Below, piece by piece: positions 36,801 to 44,113 of a DNA stretch of 64,000 nt (positions are counted from its first letter, which is position 1; every line of letters starts with the position of its first letter). Under the pieces are notes generated by a model. It was not told the origin of the DNA. It did no database searches and worked only from the letters and a program-made list of their open reading frames with translations. Location of the stretch: contig NZ_PEBF01000001.1 of NCBI RefSeq assembly GCF_002742625.1, positions 4,526,001-4,590,000 of the forward strand. Reading direction: 5' to 3'. This DNA comes from Caulobacter sp. FWC2. Its GTDB lineage: Bacteria; Pseudomonadota; Alphaproteobacteria; Caulobacterales; Caulobacteraceae. Both the position numbers and the translations under genes were made by a program.

Positions 36801-37006
36801 CCGATCGACTTCACGCGGCGCGGCCGCTGAAGACACATGGGGAGGCGACGGAGCGGCCGGGCGAACCCGGGGACCGTAGTGGTTTGTGTGTTTCGGCTCG
36901 CAGACCGCTCCGCCAGGTTGTTCTTGCCCGTGAGGATGGGGGGCGTGAGCGTATTTCAGCTCGGGACCCCATTTGCCCCCGGACGGGCGCGGACCAAGTC
37001 GATCGG
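36801..37006. ncRNA. Candidate structured RNA (strand undecided)
   Basis: An 11-bp perfect closing stem is formed by CCGATCGACTT (36801-36811) and AAGTCGATCGG (36996-37006). Inside are two nested hairpin domains. The first pairs GGAGCGG (36850-36856) with CCGCTCC (36905-36911) and encloses the hairpin CCGGG-CGAA-CCCGG (36857-36870). The second nests GCCCGT/ACGGGC (36926-36931, 36983-36988), ATGGGG/CCCCAT (36936-36941, 36967-36972) and GAGC/GCTC (36947-36950, 36959-36962). Such nested pairing is more than expected for ordinary spacer, but GC-rich DNA pairs easily. It shows none of the tmRNA, RNase P or SRP signature sequences I looked for. Confidence 0.35.
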
Positions 37007-37368
37007 CTACATCCGTCTCGACCCCGACGATCCACGATAGGCGGCTTGTACGATCACCGCCCTGTCGCTCCGCTGTCGGCTTGGCCCCGGACGGCGCCGT
37101 CACCCGCGTGCGCTCCTAAAGAGTAAGCGACGTGGCGTGATGGCGCCGCCGGGAACCGCCAGCGGCCCCGCTCAACCTACCCCCGCCGCCGTCTTGGGCC
37201 GGATCCAAACGCCCTCCCCCGCGACGGGGACAGCTCTGAGTATGCGGTGGTGCTGAACGCCGATGATGCAACGGCGCGAAAAAGTGGGAAGGCGTTGATT
37301 TCGCGAGGTTCGGCGCCGCGAACGCCGGGGATAGAGGCCGCTCAATCCCCGCGAGGGCGCGTTTTTGG

Positions 37369-37558
37369 AACCCTCTCTCTTTGAGAGAGGGAGGGGCCCA
37401 CGCCTGCGGCGTGGGAGGGTGAGAGGTTACACCCTCTCCGGACAAGGCACTGACGAAACGCGCGGCGGAACGGTCCAGGCTTCCCCGGCCACCGGTGAAA
37501 CCTCTCACCCTCCCACCGCTACGCGGCGGGCCCCTCCCTCTCTCAAAGAGAGAGGGTT
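37369..37558. repeat. Inverted pair of 60-base intergenic repeats
   Basis: 37369-37428 and 37499-37558 are near-perfect reverse complements except for about 15 central bases (ACGCCTGCGGCGT against its scrambled counterpart). Each arm starts with a hairpin CCTCTCTC-TTT-GAGAGAGG. About 70 bp separate the arms. This is a typical dispersed alphaproteobacterial repeat pair; a frame reading across it is an artefact. Confidence 0.85.
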
Positions 37559-37616
37559 TCCGGTGCGCGCGACCCCCGCTCAGTGAAAAGCCCTTCCGCC
37601 CCGGAAGAGCGCCCCC

Positions 37617-37760
37617 CTTACATCTCACGGCGAGACGATCGCCGGGCTGTCCAGGTCACTCAAGGACGACGCTGCGCGTCGCCGCGCGCGGCCGCTCGGA
37701 GAGCGGTCCTTGACTGACCTGGTCAGTCCGGCACGCCGCAGCCTCCAAGAGATGTAAGGT
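37617..37760. repeat. 144-bp palindromic MITE-like element
   Basis: Ends are CTTACATCTC (37617-37626) and GAGATGTAAG (37751-37760), perfect 10-bp inverted repeats. Further in, 37641-37667 pairs with 37706-37732 at 24 of 27 positions (core CCAGGTCACTCAAGGAC against GTCCTTGACTGACCTGG). The whole can fold into one long hairpin. No clear target-site duplication was found. It lies 69 bp upstream of an atypical gene. Confidence 0.65.
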
Positions 37761-37828
37761 GATCACCGATCTGGGCGGTCGGATTACTACACATCGTGCG
37801 AATCCTTCACACGGTGTATGCTAGTGGA

Positions 37829-38416
37829 ATGGCCACGCAAGATCCTAATCACGCTCTTTTCTTGGGCTTTGCGCTAAAGGATATAATCGGCGCCATCCTC
37901 ATTCCAATTGTGGCAGTACTTACTACCTTGTTTTATCAAGACAAACAGGGACAGAAGAAGGAGCGCATGCAAGTTCTTCGGATGCTTTTGGCGACACGCC
38001 ATATGCCCTCCGATCCAGCTTACAGTACGGCCATCAATCTCATCCGCGTCGAGTTTAACTCTGTAAAAAGCGTTATGGACGCACACACTAAATATATCGA
38101 ACAAATCAACTTGCGCGTTCCGCCTGAAGGAGAGGCCCTTCACCAAAATCAGGTCGCAAAGGCCCAGACGAAATTAATTTCGTCGATAATGAAGTGCCTA
38201 GGGCTGAAATTCTCCGAAGCCGATATCCAATCGGACGCGTACGCGGCTGCGGGTTTTATAAATCGCGACAACCTCTATTTAGACAGCATGCATGCCGCCC
38301 GTGATTCAGCAAATTCGATGAGAGATGTCGCTGTCGCTCTTCGATTTCAAACTGAACTTCTCGCAAACCAGATAGCGCCTGCGGCAGCGCCGATATTACC
38401 ACCCGCTGCTGATTAA
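37829..38416 (+). CDS. Membrane-anchored hypothetical protein, AT-richer, probably acquired
   Basis: 195 residues from MATQDPNHALFLGFALKDII; a GTG at 37796 would add 11. One N-terminal membrane helix (IIGAILIPIVAVLTTLFY) is followed by a soluble domain: MQVLRMLLATRHMPSDPAYS, AINLIRVEFNSVKSVMDAHT, KYIEQINL and a later helical part. The ATRxxxxSxxxxxAINLIxVEF stretch resembles the DUF6680 family as I recall it. The gene is visibly richer in A and T than all neighbours and uses codons such as ATA and TTA that are rare here, suggesting horizontal transfer. Function unknown. Confidence 0.75.
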   Translation: MATQDPNHALFLGFALKDIIGAILIPIVAVLTTLFYQDKQGQKKERMQVLRMLLATRHMPSDPAYSTAINLIRVEFNSVKSVMDAHTKYIEQINLRVPPEGEALHQNQVAKAQTKLISSIMKCLGLKFSEADIQSDAYAAAGFINRDNLYLDSMHAARDSANSMRDVAVALRFQTELLANQIAPAAAPILPPAAD

Positions 38417-38417
38417 G

Positions 38418-38451
38418 TATAAGAAAGGGCGGAGCCTTTCAGCCCCGCCCT
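38418..38451 (-). terminator. Terminator of the aldehyde dehydrogenase gene
   Basis: Read leftward, AGGGCGG (38451-38445) pairs with CCGCCCT (38432-38426), with further partial pairing inside, followed by TTTCTTATAC. It lies about 30 bp beyond the dehydrogenase stop and may also stop the convergent gene ending at 38416. Confidence 0.6.
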
Positions 38452-38479
38452 CCCCAAACTCACCTAGCTCAGAGCCGCC

Positions 38480-39919
38480 CTACTCCGCCGCCACCTTCGG
38501 CGCGTAACCCAGGATCGCCTTCGTCTCCAGGAACTCCCCGAACGCGTGGTCGCCCCACTCCCGGCCGTTGCCGCTCATCTTGTAGCCGCCGAACGGGGCC
38601 ATCAGGTCAGGGCTGGCGCCGTTCAGGTTCACTTGGCCGGCGCGGAGTTTAGCCGCAACAGCACGCACCGCCTCCGGGTCGCCGCCCGAGACATAGGCCG
38701 CCAGGCCGTACTCGGTGTCGTTGCCGACGGTGACGGCTTCCTCGACCGTGTCGTAGCCGAGGATCGAGATCACCGGGCCGAAGATCTCTTCCTTGGAGAT
38801 CGTCATGTCGGGCTTCACATTGGCGAAGACGGTGGGCTTCACATAGTAGCCCTTGTCGAGCCCTTCCGGACGGCCGACGCCGCCGGTGACCAGGGTGGCG
38901 CCCTCGTCGATGCCCTTCTGGATCAGGCCCTGGATCTTGTTCCACTGGGTCTCGCTGACCACCGGGCCCATCTTGTGGTTGCCGTTCGGGTCGCCGACCG
39001 TGTGGCTCTCGGCGGCGGCCTTGGCGATGGCGATCACCTCGTCCATGCGCGCACCCGGCACAAGCATCCGGGTCGGGGCGTTGCACGACTGGCCCGAGTT
39101 CAGCATCACCGAGGCCACGCCGCCGCCCACCGCGCGGGCGAAGTCGGCGTCGTCGAGGATGATGTTGGGGCTCTTGCCGCCCAGCTCCTGGTGGACGCGC
39201 TTGACGGTCGGCGCGGCGTTCTTGGCCACCTCGATGCCGGCGCGGGTGGAGCCGGTGAACGAGACCATGTCGACTTCAGGATGGCTGGACAGGGCCGCGC
39301 CGACCGTGGGGCCGTCGCCATTGACCAGGTTGAAGACGCCGTGCGGCACGCCGGCGGCGTGCAGGATCTCAGCCCAGATATAGCCGCTGAACGGCGCGAT
39401 CTCCGACGGCTTCAGCACCATGGTGCAGCCGGTGGCCAGGGCGGGCGCGACCTTGCAGGCGATCTGGTTCACCGGCCAGTTCCACGGCGTGATGAAGGCG
39501 CAGACGCCGATCGGCTCCTTGACGATCCGGGTCGTGCCCCGGTCTTCCTCGAACTTGTAGTTCTTGAGCACGGCGACGGCGGTCTGGACGTGGCCGATGC
39601 CCATGGCGGCCTGGGCGCGCTGGGCCAGCCAGGCCGGAGCGCCCATCTCCTCGGTGATGGCCTTGGCCATGTCCTCGAAGCGCTTCTGGTACTCGGCGAT
39701 GATGCGCTCGAGCACGTCGATGCGCTCCTCGCGGCTGGTCTGCGACCAGCTGTCGAACGCCTTGCGGGCGGCGCGGACGGCGCGGTCGACATCGACCTCC
39801 GAGCCCATCGAGATCACGCCGGCGACCTCTTCGTTGGCCGGGTTGATGACGTCGAGCGTCTTGGGCGCGGCCGGGTCGACCCAGGCGCCGTCGATATAGA
39901 ACTTGGTGTACTCGCGCAT
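38480..39919 (-). CDS. NAD(P)-dependent aldehyde dehydrogenase
   Basis: 479 residues from MREYTKFYIDGAWVDPAAPK; AGGAG lies seven bases upstream. ALDH landmarks are the cofactor-site Asn/Lys region FITPWNWPVNQIACKVAPAL, FTGSTRAGIEVAKNAAP, the catalytic Glu in VHQELGGKSPNIIL, the catalytic Cys in LNSGQSCNAPTRML and EEIFGPVISILGYDT. Substrate is not evident; aromatic aldehydes such as vanillin are possible given the feruloyl-CoA synthase 3.5 kb away, but that is weak evidence. Confidence 0.93.
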   Translation of the reverse strand: MREYTKFYIDGAWVDPAAPKTLDVINPANEEVAGVISMGSEVDVDRAVRAARKAFDSWSQTSREERIDVLERIIAEYQKRFEDMAKAITEEMGAPAWLAQRAQAAMGIGHVQTAVAVLKNYKFEEDRGTTRIVKEPIGVCAFITPWNWPVNQIACKVAPALATGCTMVLKPSEIAPFSGYIWAEILHAAGVPHGVFNLVNGDGPTVGAALSSHPEVDMVSFTGSTRAGIEVAKNAAPTVKRVHQELGGKSPNIILDDADFARAVGGGVASVMLNSGQSCNAPTRMLVPGARMDEVIAIAKAAAESHTVGDPNGNHKMGPVVSETQWNKIQGLIQKGIDEGATLVTGGVGRPEGLDKGYYVKPTVFANVKPDMTISKEEIFGPVISILGYDTVEEAVTVGNDTEYGLAAYVSGGDPEAVRAVAAKLRAGQVNLNGASPDLMAPFGGYKMSGNGREWGDHAFGEFLETKAILGYAPKVAAE

Positions 39920-40008
39920 GCCGTTCTCCTGCCCTTGGATGTGGGGTCCGCTCTGCGGGGCGGTTTCAAACAGGCATTTAATGTGATCGGCGTTCAGGTG
40001 GGAAGCCC

Positions 40009-40479
40009 TCACCACATCACATCTGGCTCCGCATCGCCCAAAGCCTCGGCGATCCGCCGCCGCGTGGCCTTGGTGGTCTCCTCCGGGAGCTCGTCCAGCC
40101 CGAACCAGCCGACCGCGTGGATCTCGCCCTCGGCGTCGGAAGCACAAGGCTCCCAGGCCTCGACGCGATAGACCAGCACGTGGTCGCCGGGGTGCAGGAC
40201 CTCGTTGCTGTGGGCCGAGATCAGGCGCGGGCGCGACAGGGCGCGCACGCCGGCCTCTTCCTGCAGTTCGCGGACCACGGCGGTCTCGGCCGTCTCGCCG
40301 CGCTCGACCCCGCCGCCGGGCAGGTACCACCCCTTGATGTAGGTGTGCTGGATCAGCAGGACCTTGCCGGCCTGATCGGTGACCACCGCCCGCACGCCCA
40401 GCGTCAAGCCGCGCGCCATGCGGAAGAAGGCGTAGACCAGGGGGCGGGTGAAGGGTTCGATGCGACGGCGCCAGAGCAT
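40009..40479 (-). CDS. NUDIX hydrolase
   Basis: 156 residues from MLWRRRIEPFTRPLVYAFFR; a longer frame upstream runs into an intergenic repeat and is not preferred. The Nudix box GGGVERGETAETAVVRELQE EAG spans about residues 68-90. An N-terminal helix precedes GVRAVVTDQAGKVLLIQHTY. Members hydrolyse nucleoside diphosphates linked to another moiety. Substrate unknown. Confidence 0.88.
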   Translation of the reverse strand: MLWRRRIEPFTRPLVYAFFRMARGLTLGVRAVVTDQAGKVLLIQHTYIKGWYLPGGGVERGETAETAVVRELQEEAGVRALSRPRLISAHSNEVLHPGDHVLVYRVEAWEPCASDAEGEIHAVGWFGLDELPEETTKATRRRIAEALGDAEPDVMW

Positions 40480-40520
40480 CAAGCTTTGTAGCCCTATCGC
40501 CGCCGCCGAGGGACCGAAAA

Positions 40521-40606
40521 CCTCGTCCTTCGACAAGCTCAGGATGAGGTTTCCTACTGAGCTGGCTCAAAACTAGCCCTCATCCTGAGCCTGTCGAAGG
40601 ACGAGG
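40521..40606. repeat. Inverted repeat with 29-bp arms (CCTCATCCTGAG family)
   Basis: 40521-40549 and 40578-40606 are reverse complements at 28 of 29 positions. Each arm contains the widespread alphaproteobacterial motif TCCTTCGACAAGCTCAGGAT or its complement. The pair lies between the divergent NUDIX gene and the small ORF at 40686. Confidence 0.9.
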
Positions 40607-40685
40607 GCGGCCCCGCCCTTGCGGTCAGCGGCGCCGGAGGCTAAAGCCGGCTCGATCTTTGTTTTCTCTTTTGCGGAGCCGCGCC

Positions 40686-40766
40686 ATGATCGCCATCGGT
40701 GTCATCGCCATTTTCCTGGCTGTCATCCTGGGCCTGAACTTCTTCGAGTTCGGCCGCGTCGACTAA
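40686..40766 (+). CDS. 26-residue single-helix membrane peptide
   Basis: The frame encodes MIAIGVIAIFLAVILGLNFF followed by EFGRVD and TAA. It is almost entirely one membrane helix with an acidic end. GGAG lies seven bases before the ATG. The next gene starts 4 bases after its stop, so it leads the pterin-gene operon. The hydrophobic composition and placement make it a likely real small protein. Confidence 0.7.
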   Translation: MIAIGVIAIFLAVILGLNFFEFGRVD

Positions 40767-40769
40767 GCG

Positions 40770-41156
40770 ATGACGGGCCCCTTCGACTGGCAGACCGCCG
40801 CGCCGCATCAGGTCGCGGTGCTGGAGGACGTCGAGGTTCTGGTCCGTTGCGGGCTGCACCCGTGGGAGCGCCATCCCGAGCGCCCCAACCGGCTGCGCTT
40901 CAGCGTGCGGCTGTATTCCCGGACCGAGTTCACCGGTCCGGGGACCTATATCGACTATGATCCGGTGCGCGCCCTGATCGTGGGCTGGCAGGGCCGCGAC
41001 CATGTCGACCTGCTGGAAACCCTGCTGCAGGAGGCCGTCGACGCGGCATTCCTCGACCCGCTGGTCGACGCCTGCTGGGTGCGCGTCGTCAAGCCGGAGA
41101 TCTTCCCGGAGACCCGTGCGGCCGGCGTCGAGTGGTTCAAGGTCCGGCCTTCGTGA
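40770..41156 (+). CDS. FolB-like protein (dihydroneopterin aldolase / FolX type)
   Basis: 128 residues of the FolB tunnel fold. The start VLEDVEVLVRCGLHPWERHP aligns with the IGxxxxE active-site segment, YIDYDPVRALI with the substrate strand, and WVRVVKPEIFPETRAAGVEW with the C-terminal lysine motif. FolB cleaves dihydroneopterin to 6-hydroxymethyl-dihydropterin; the related FolX epimerises dihydroneopterin triphosphate to dihydromonapterin triphosphate. Coupling (GTGA overlap) to a pteridine-reductase-like SDR favours the FolX role. A second, more typical FolB lies at 42644. Confidence 0.78.
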   Translation: MTGPFDWQTAAPHQVAVLEDVEVLVRCGLHPWERHPERPNRLRFSVRLYSRTEFTGPGTYIDYDPVRALIVGWQGRDHVDLLETLLQEAVDAAFLDPLVDACWVRVVKPEIFPETRAAGVEWFKVRPS

Positions 41157-41923
41157 CGAGCGCCCCTCTGAAAGTCGCGCTCGTCACCGGCGCCGCGCGA
41201 CGTATCGGCGCTGTCCTGGCGCGGGCGCTGGCGGAAGCCGGCTACGCCGTCGCCCTGCACTATCGGAGCTCGGCGCAGGACGCCCAGGCTCTTGCCCACG
41301 CCCTGACCGCCGACGGCCATGTCGTGGCGCTGTTCCAGGCCGACCTCTCGATCCCCGCCGAGGGCCAGGCCCTGGTCGGCGCCGTCCGCGCCCGGTTCGG
41401 CCGGCTGGACCTGCTGGTCAACAACGCCTCGCTGTTCGAGTATGACACCTTCGAGACCCTGACTGCGGAGCGCTGGGACCGGCACATCGCCACCAACCTG
41501 ACCGCGCCGGTGTTCCTGATCCAGGCCTTCGCCACGGCCCTGGGCGAGGCCGAGACCGGCCTGGTGGTGAACCTGCTGGACCAGAAGGTGCTGCGGCCCA
41601 ATCCCGACTACTTCGCCTACACCGCCGGCAAGCTGGGCCTGGCCGCCCTGACCCCGGTGCTGGCCCTGGCGCTGGCCCCGAAGGTGCGGGTCTGCGGCCT
41701 GTCCCCGGGCGTCACCCTGCCCTCGGGCAAGCAGACGCAGGACGACTATGTCCGCGCCGCCCGCGCCACGCCGTCGGGCGTCAGCAGCACCCCGGCCGAC
41801 CTGGCCCGCGCCCTGCTCTTCATCGTCGACACCCCGGCCTTCTCGGGCCAGACCCTGACCATCGACGGCGGCGAGAGCCTGCTGGGCCGCCCGCGCGACG
41901 TGGCTTACGACCCAGAGGTCTAG
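41153..41923 (+). CDS. Short-chain dehydrogenase, pteridine reductase/FolM-like
   Basis: 256 residues from the GTG that overlaps the previous stop. The cofactor motif VALVTGAARRIGAVLARALA has the TGxxRRIG form found in pteridine reductases and FolM. NNASLFEYDTF, the region VVNLLDQKVLRPNPDYFAYT with YTAGK catalytic Tyr/Lys, and PGVTLPS are also present. FolM reduces dihydromonapterin (and dihydrofolate) with NADPH. Paired with the FolB-like gene upstream it would complete tetrahydromonapterin synthesis; this is inference from context. Confidence 0.82.
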   Translation: MTSAPLKVALVTGAARRIGAVLARALAEAGYAVALHYRSSAQDAQALAHALTADGHVVALFQADLSIPAEGQALVGAVRARFGRLDLLVNNASLFEYDTFETLTAERWDRHIATNLTAPVFLIQAFATALGEAETGLVVNLLDQKVLRPNPDYFAYTAGKLGLAALTPVLALALAPKVRVCGLSPGVTLPSGKQTQDDYVRAARATPSGVSSTPADLARALLFIVDTPAFSGQTLTIDGGESLLGRPRDVAYDPEV

Positions 41924-42113
41924 CGGACCGAGGTCTGGCGAAGGGGCGCGGCGCAACTATATTTTGCGCTGCACCTGCTGTTCATGATAAGGGCGCGGCC
42001 TCTCTGAAGCGCTCGACTATTCGTCACCGTCGTTTCGCCGAACCGCCCTTCCACATTTGACGCGCTCCGCGCCGCGCTCGGCCGATACCGGGCGGCCGGT
42101 CCAGGTATTCCAG

Positions 42114-42629
42114 ATGCTTAGCCTCGAATTCAATCGCCGGTACTCCATGGCCCACCGGCTGTTGAGCGACCCGTCGTCCAAGTGCAAGACGCCGCATGGC
42201 CACGACGAGTACGTCTTCATCCGCCTGCGCCCGGCCACGCCGCTGGACCTGGGCGGCTCGAACATGACGGCCTCGTTCGAGCGGGCCAAGCGCGCCTGGC
42301 ACGGCTGGATCGACGGCTTCGTGGACCACGCCTTCCAGGCCAATCTGGCCGACCCGCTGATCGGCTTCTTCCGCGAGCACGAGCCCGAGACCCTGGCGCG
42401 GGTCATGACCTTCGACGGCGACCCGACCACCGAGGCCCTGGCGATCGCCATGGCGCTGAAGGCCAAGGCTTTCCTCGCCATCGACGGCCTGTTCACGCTA
42501 GAGTCCCTCAAGATCCAGGAAACCCCGACCAATACGGTCGGCCTGGACGCCACGGACATGGCCGGCCTCGCCGGTTGGGCGCCAGGTCAGTGGTGCCTGC
42601 GCGCGGACAACAGCATCAACGACTTCTAG
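42114..42629 (+). CDS. 6-pyruvoyl-tetrahydropterin synthase / QueD family protein
   Basis: 171 residues from MLSLEFNRRYSMAHRLLSDP. Zinc ligands appear as H in YSMAHRLL and the pair in KTPHGHDEYVFIRL, as in PTPS/QueD. TFDGDPTTEALAIAMALKAK and FTLESLKIQETPTNTVGL match the late conserved strand with the substrate glutamate. These enzymes act on dihydroneopterin triphosphate, giving 6-pyruvoyl- or 6-carboxy-tetrahydropterin (queuosine path). No other queuosine gene is visible, and the FolB-like neighbours point to pterin or folate metabolism. Confidence 0.82.
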   Translation: MLSLEFNRRYSMAHRLLSDPSSKCKTPHGHDEYVFIRLRPATPLDLGGSNMTASFERAKRAWHGWIDGFVDHAFQANLADPLIGFFREHEPETLARVMTFDGDPTTEALAIAMALKAKAFLAIDGLFTLESLKIQETPTNTVGLDATDMAGLAGWAPGQWCLRADNSINDF

Positions 42630-42643
42630 CGAAACCGGATCGA

Positions 42644-43054
42644 ATGGCCGCTCCTGCTTCCCTCGCCGACACCGCGCCCGCCGACGCTCCCTTGGCGCGG
42701 ATCATCGTCACCAAGGTCTTCGTCCGTGGCCTGAAGGTCGACGCCGAGATCGGCGTCTACGACCACGAGCACGGCCGCATGCAGCCGCTGGTCGTGGATG
42801 TGGAGCTGGATGTGGCCGCAAGCCACTGCGAGCGCCTGGGCGACACCGTCAACTACGAGACCATCGGCGAGGCCGCCCGCGCCATCGCCGCCGAGGGCCA
42901 TATCGACCTCGTCGAGACCTTCGCCGAGCGCCTGGCCCAGGCCTGTTTCGCCGATCCGCGCGTCACCCGCGCCCGGGTGCGGGTCGAGAAGCCCCTGGCC
43001 CTGGCCCCACACGCGGCCGCCGCCGGCGTCGAGATCACCGCCGTCCGGTCCTAG
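42644..43054 (+). CDS. folB: Dihydroneopterin aldolase
   Basis: 136 residues. IIVTKVFVRGLKVDAEIGVY DHEHG carries the conserved Gly-Val and active-site Glu region near residues 18-42. LGDTVNYETIGEAARAIAAE is the substrate-binding Tyr-Glu strand, and VRVEKPLALAPHAAAAGVEI the late lysine motif. It makes 6-hydroxymethyl-7,8-dihydropterin in folate synthesis. It starts 14 bp after the PTPS-like gene and is followed after 3 bp by a membrane protein, so probably one operon. Confidence 0.82.
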   Translation: MAAPASLADTAPADAPLARIIVTKVFVRGLKVDAEIGVYDHEHGRMQPLVVDVELDVAASHCERLGDTVNYETIGEAARAIAAEGHIDLVETFAERLAQACFADPRVTRARVRVEKPLALAPHAAAAGVEITAVRS

Positions 43055-43057
43055 TCC

Positions 43058-43609
43058 ATGGCGGTCACCCACAGCGCCCGGCTCGCCCCCTTCCAGCCCG
43101 AGACGGTCTGGACCCTGGAGGCCGGCGCGCTGGTGGAGACCCGCGGCAAGGTCGAGCGCCGCTTTCCGCTGTCCAGCCTGACCCGCTACAGCCTGGCGAC
43201 CGACAAGACCGGCGGCCGGCGTCGCAGCCTGCTGCTGACCTTCGGCCGCCGCCGCATCAGCATCGCCTCGCAGAGCTATCTCGGTCCCGGCCAGTTCGAG
43301 GACCGGCTGGCCAGTTTCTCGACCCTGGCCCGCGCCATCGCCGCCGTCGGCGCGGATCTGGCCCCGCGCGCGCGCTTTGGCCTGGCGCGGTTCGAGGCGC
43401 GCGCCGCCCTGACCTGGGTGATCGGCCTGACCGCGTTCGGCGCGGCGGCCATGCTGCTGTTCTCGCTGTCGGCCGGCATGGCCTCGGTCGGCATCGACAT
43501 GGCCGCGCGGATGAGCTTCGTGCTGATCCTGATGTTCGCCGCCCTGCCCTGGCTGAACCGGGGGGCGCCGTTCGATCCCCACGACCCGCCGAGCGATCTG
43601 CTGCCTTAG
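43058..43609 (+). CDS. Hypothetical membrane protein
   Basis: 183 residues. The N-terminal half is soluble (LEAGALVETRGKVERRFPLS, RRSLLLTFGRRRISIASQSY) and looks like a PH-type beta domain. Two helices follow (ALTWVIGLTAFGAAAMLLFS and MSFVLILMFAALPWL), with an acidic end. Its start lies 3 bp after folB. Function unknown. Confidence 0.65.
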   Translation: MAVTHSARLAPFQPETVWTLEAGALVETRGKVERRFPLSSLTRYSLATDKTGGRRRSLLLTFGRRRISIASQSYLGPGQFEDRLASFSTLARAIAAVGADLAPRARFGLARFEARAALTWVIGLTAFGAAAMLLFSLSAGMASVGIDMAARMSFVLILMFAALPWLNRGAPFDPHDPPSDLLP

Positions 43610-43722
43610 GGGCCTCTCCCGGCGCAGCCGGGTTACTTCGCCTTCATGACGCCACCTTCATTTGCATCAGGCGGCGTTCGGCGCGACCATTGATCCAACG
43701 ACGTTCTCTTAGGCTCAAGCTC

Positions 43723-44109
43723 GTGACCGACTCCATTACCGACCCTGGCGCCATCGACCCCGCCGTCCCGCCACGTTTGCAGGACGACAAGACCCTGCCC
43801 GGCGTCATCTACGCCCTGCACATCGCGGGCGGTGTGACCGGCGGCCTGACCAGCCTGATCGGCGCGATCATCGCCTATATCAGCCGCAAGGACGCACCCG
43901 AGTGGCTGGCCAGCCACTACGAATTCCAGATCCGGACGTTCTGGTTTGCGCTGGGCTTCAGCATTGTCGCCCTGCTGCTGACCCCGGTCGGGATCGGCAT
44001 CGTCCTGCTGCCCGCCATCGGCGTCTGGCTGGTCGTGCGCGGCGTCGTCGGCCTGTCGAACCTGCTGAAGGGCCAACCCTATCCCACGCCCAAGAACTGG
44101 ATGCTGTAA
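43723..44109 (+). CDS. DUF4870-like membrane protein, first of a tandem pair
   Basis: 128 residues from the GTG giving VTDSITDPGAIDPAVPPRLQ; a TTG at 43690 is an alternative. Three hydrophobic segments: GVIYALHIAGGVTGGLTSLI, TFWFALGFSIVALLLTPVGI and LLPAIGVWLVVRGVVGL. The arrangement AYISRKDAPEWLASHYEFQI RTFW, where residues near the first loop precede a HYxFQIRTFW motif, is typical of DUF4870/Tic20-like proteins. The next gene is a clear paralogue. Confidence 0.72.
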   Translation: MTDSITDPGAIDPAVPPRLQDDKTLPGVIYALHIAGGVTGGLTSLIGAIIAYISRKDAPEWLASHYEFQIRTFWFALGFSIVALLLTPVGIGIVLLPAIGVWLVVRGVVGLSNLLKGQPYPTPKNWML

Positions 44110-44113
44110 GACC

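Larger units (their letters stand above)
36755..37828. other. About 1.07 kb without a convincing gene
   Basis: Frames here are short, have no recognisable domain and cross repeats. The stretch holds a possible structured RNA (36801-37006), a pair of 60-base inverted repeats (37369-37557) and a 144-bp palindromic element (37617-37760). Between 37021 and 37360 nothing further is identified. It ends at the AT-richer gene at 37829. Confidence 0.6.

Noticed and set aside
36840..36915. tRNA-like folding on the minus strand (GGCGGAGCGG ... CCGCTCC with GGGTTCGCCC)
   Set aside because: There is no seven-base T loop, no anticodon arm of the right size and no D arm; it is better described as part of a larger pairing structure.
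36837..37040. Short rightward frame whose end, SIGYIRLDPDD, recalls a serine recombinase start
   Set aside because: The resemblance is a few residues at the wrong end of the frame, with no catalytic Ser motif and no following recombinase sequence; it overlaps the candidate RNA.
37116..37628. Leftward frame of 170 codons
   Set aside because: Most of it is translated repeat DNA (37369-37558) and no domain is seen.
38480..40570. A 696-residue reading of the aldehyde dehydrogenase
   Set aside because: The extra N-terminus is the NUDIX gene read in another phase; the ATG at 39919 with AGGAG fits the family length.
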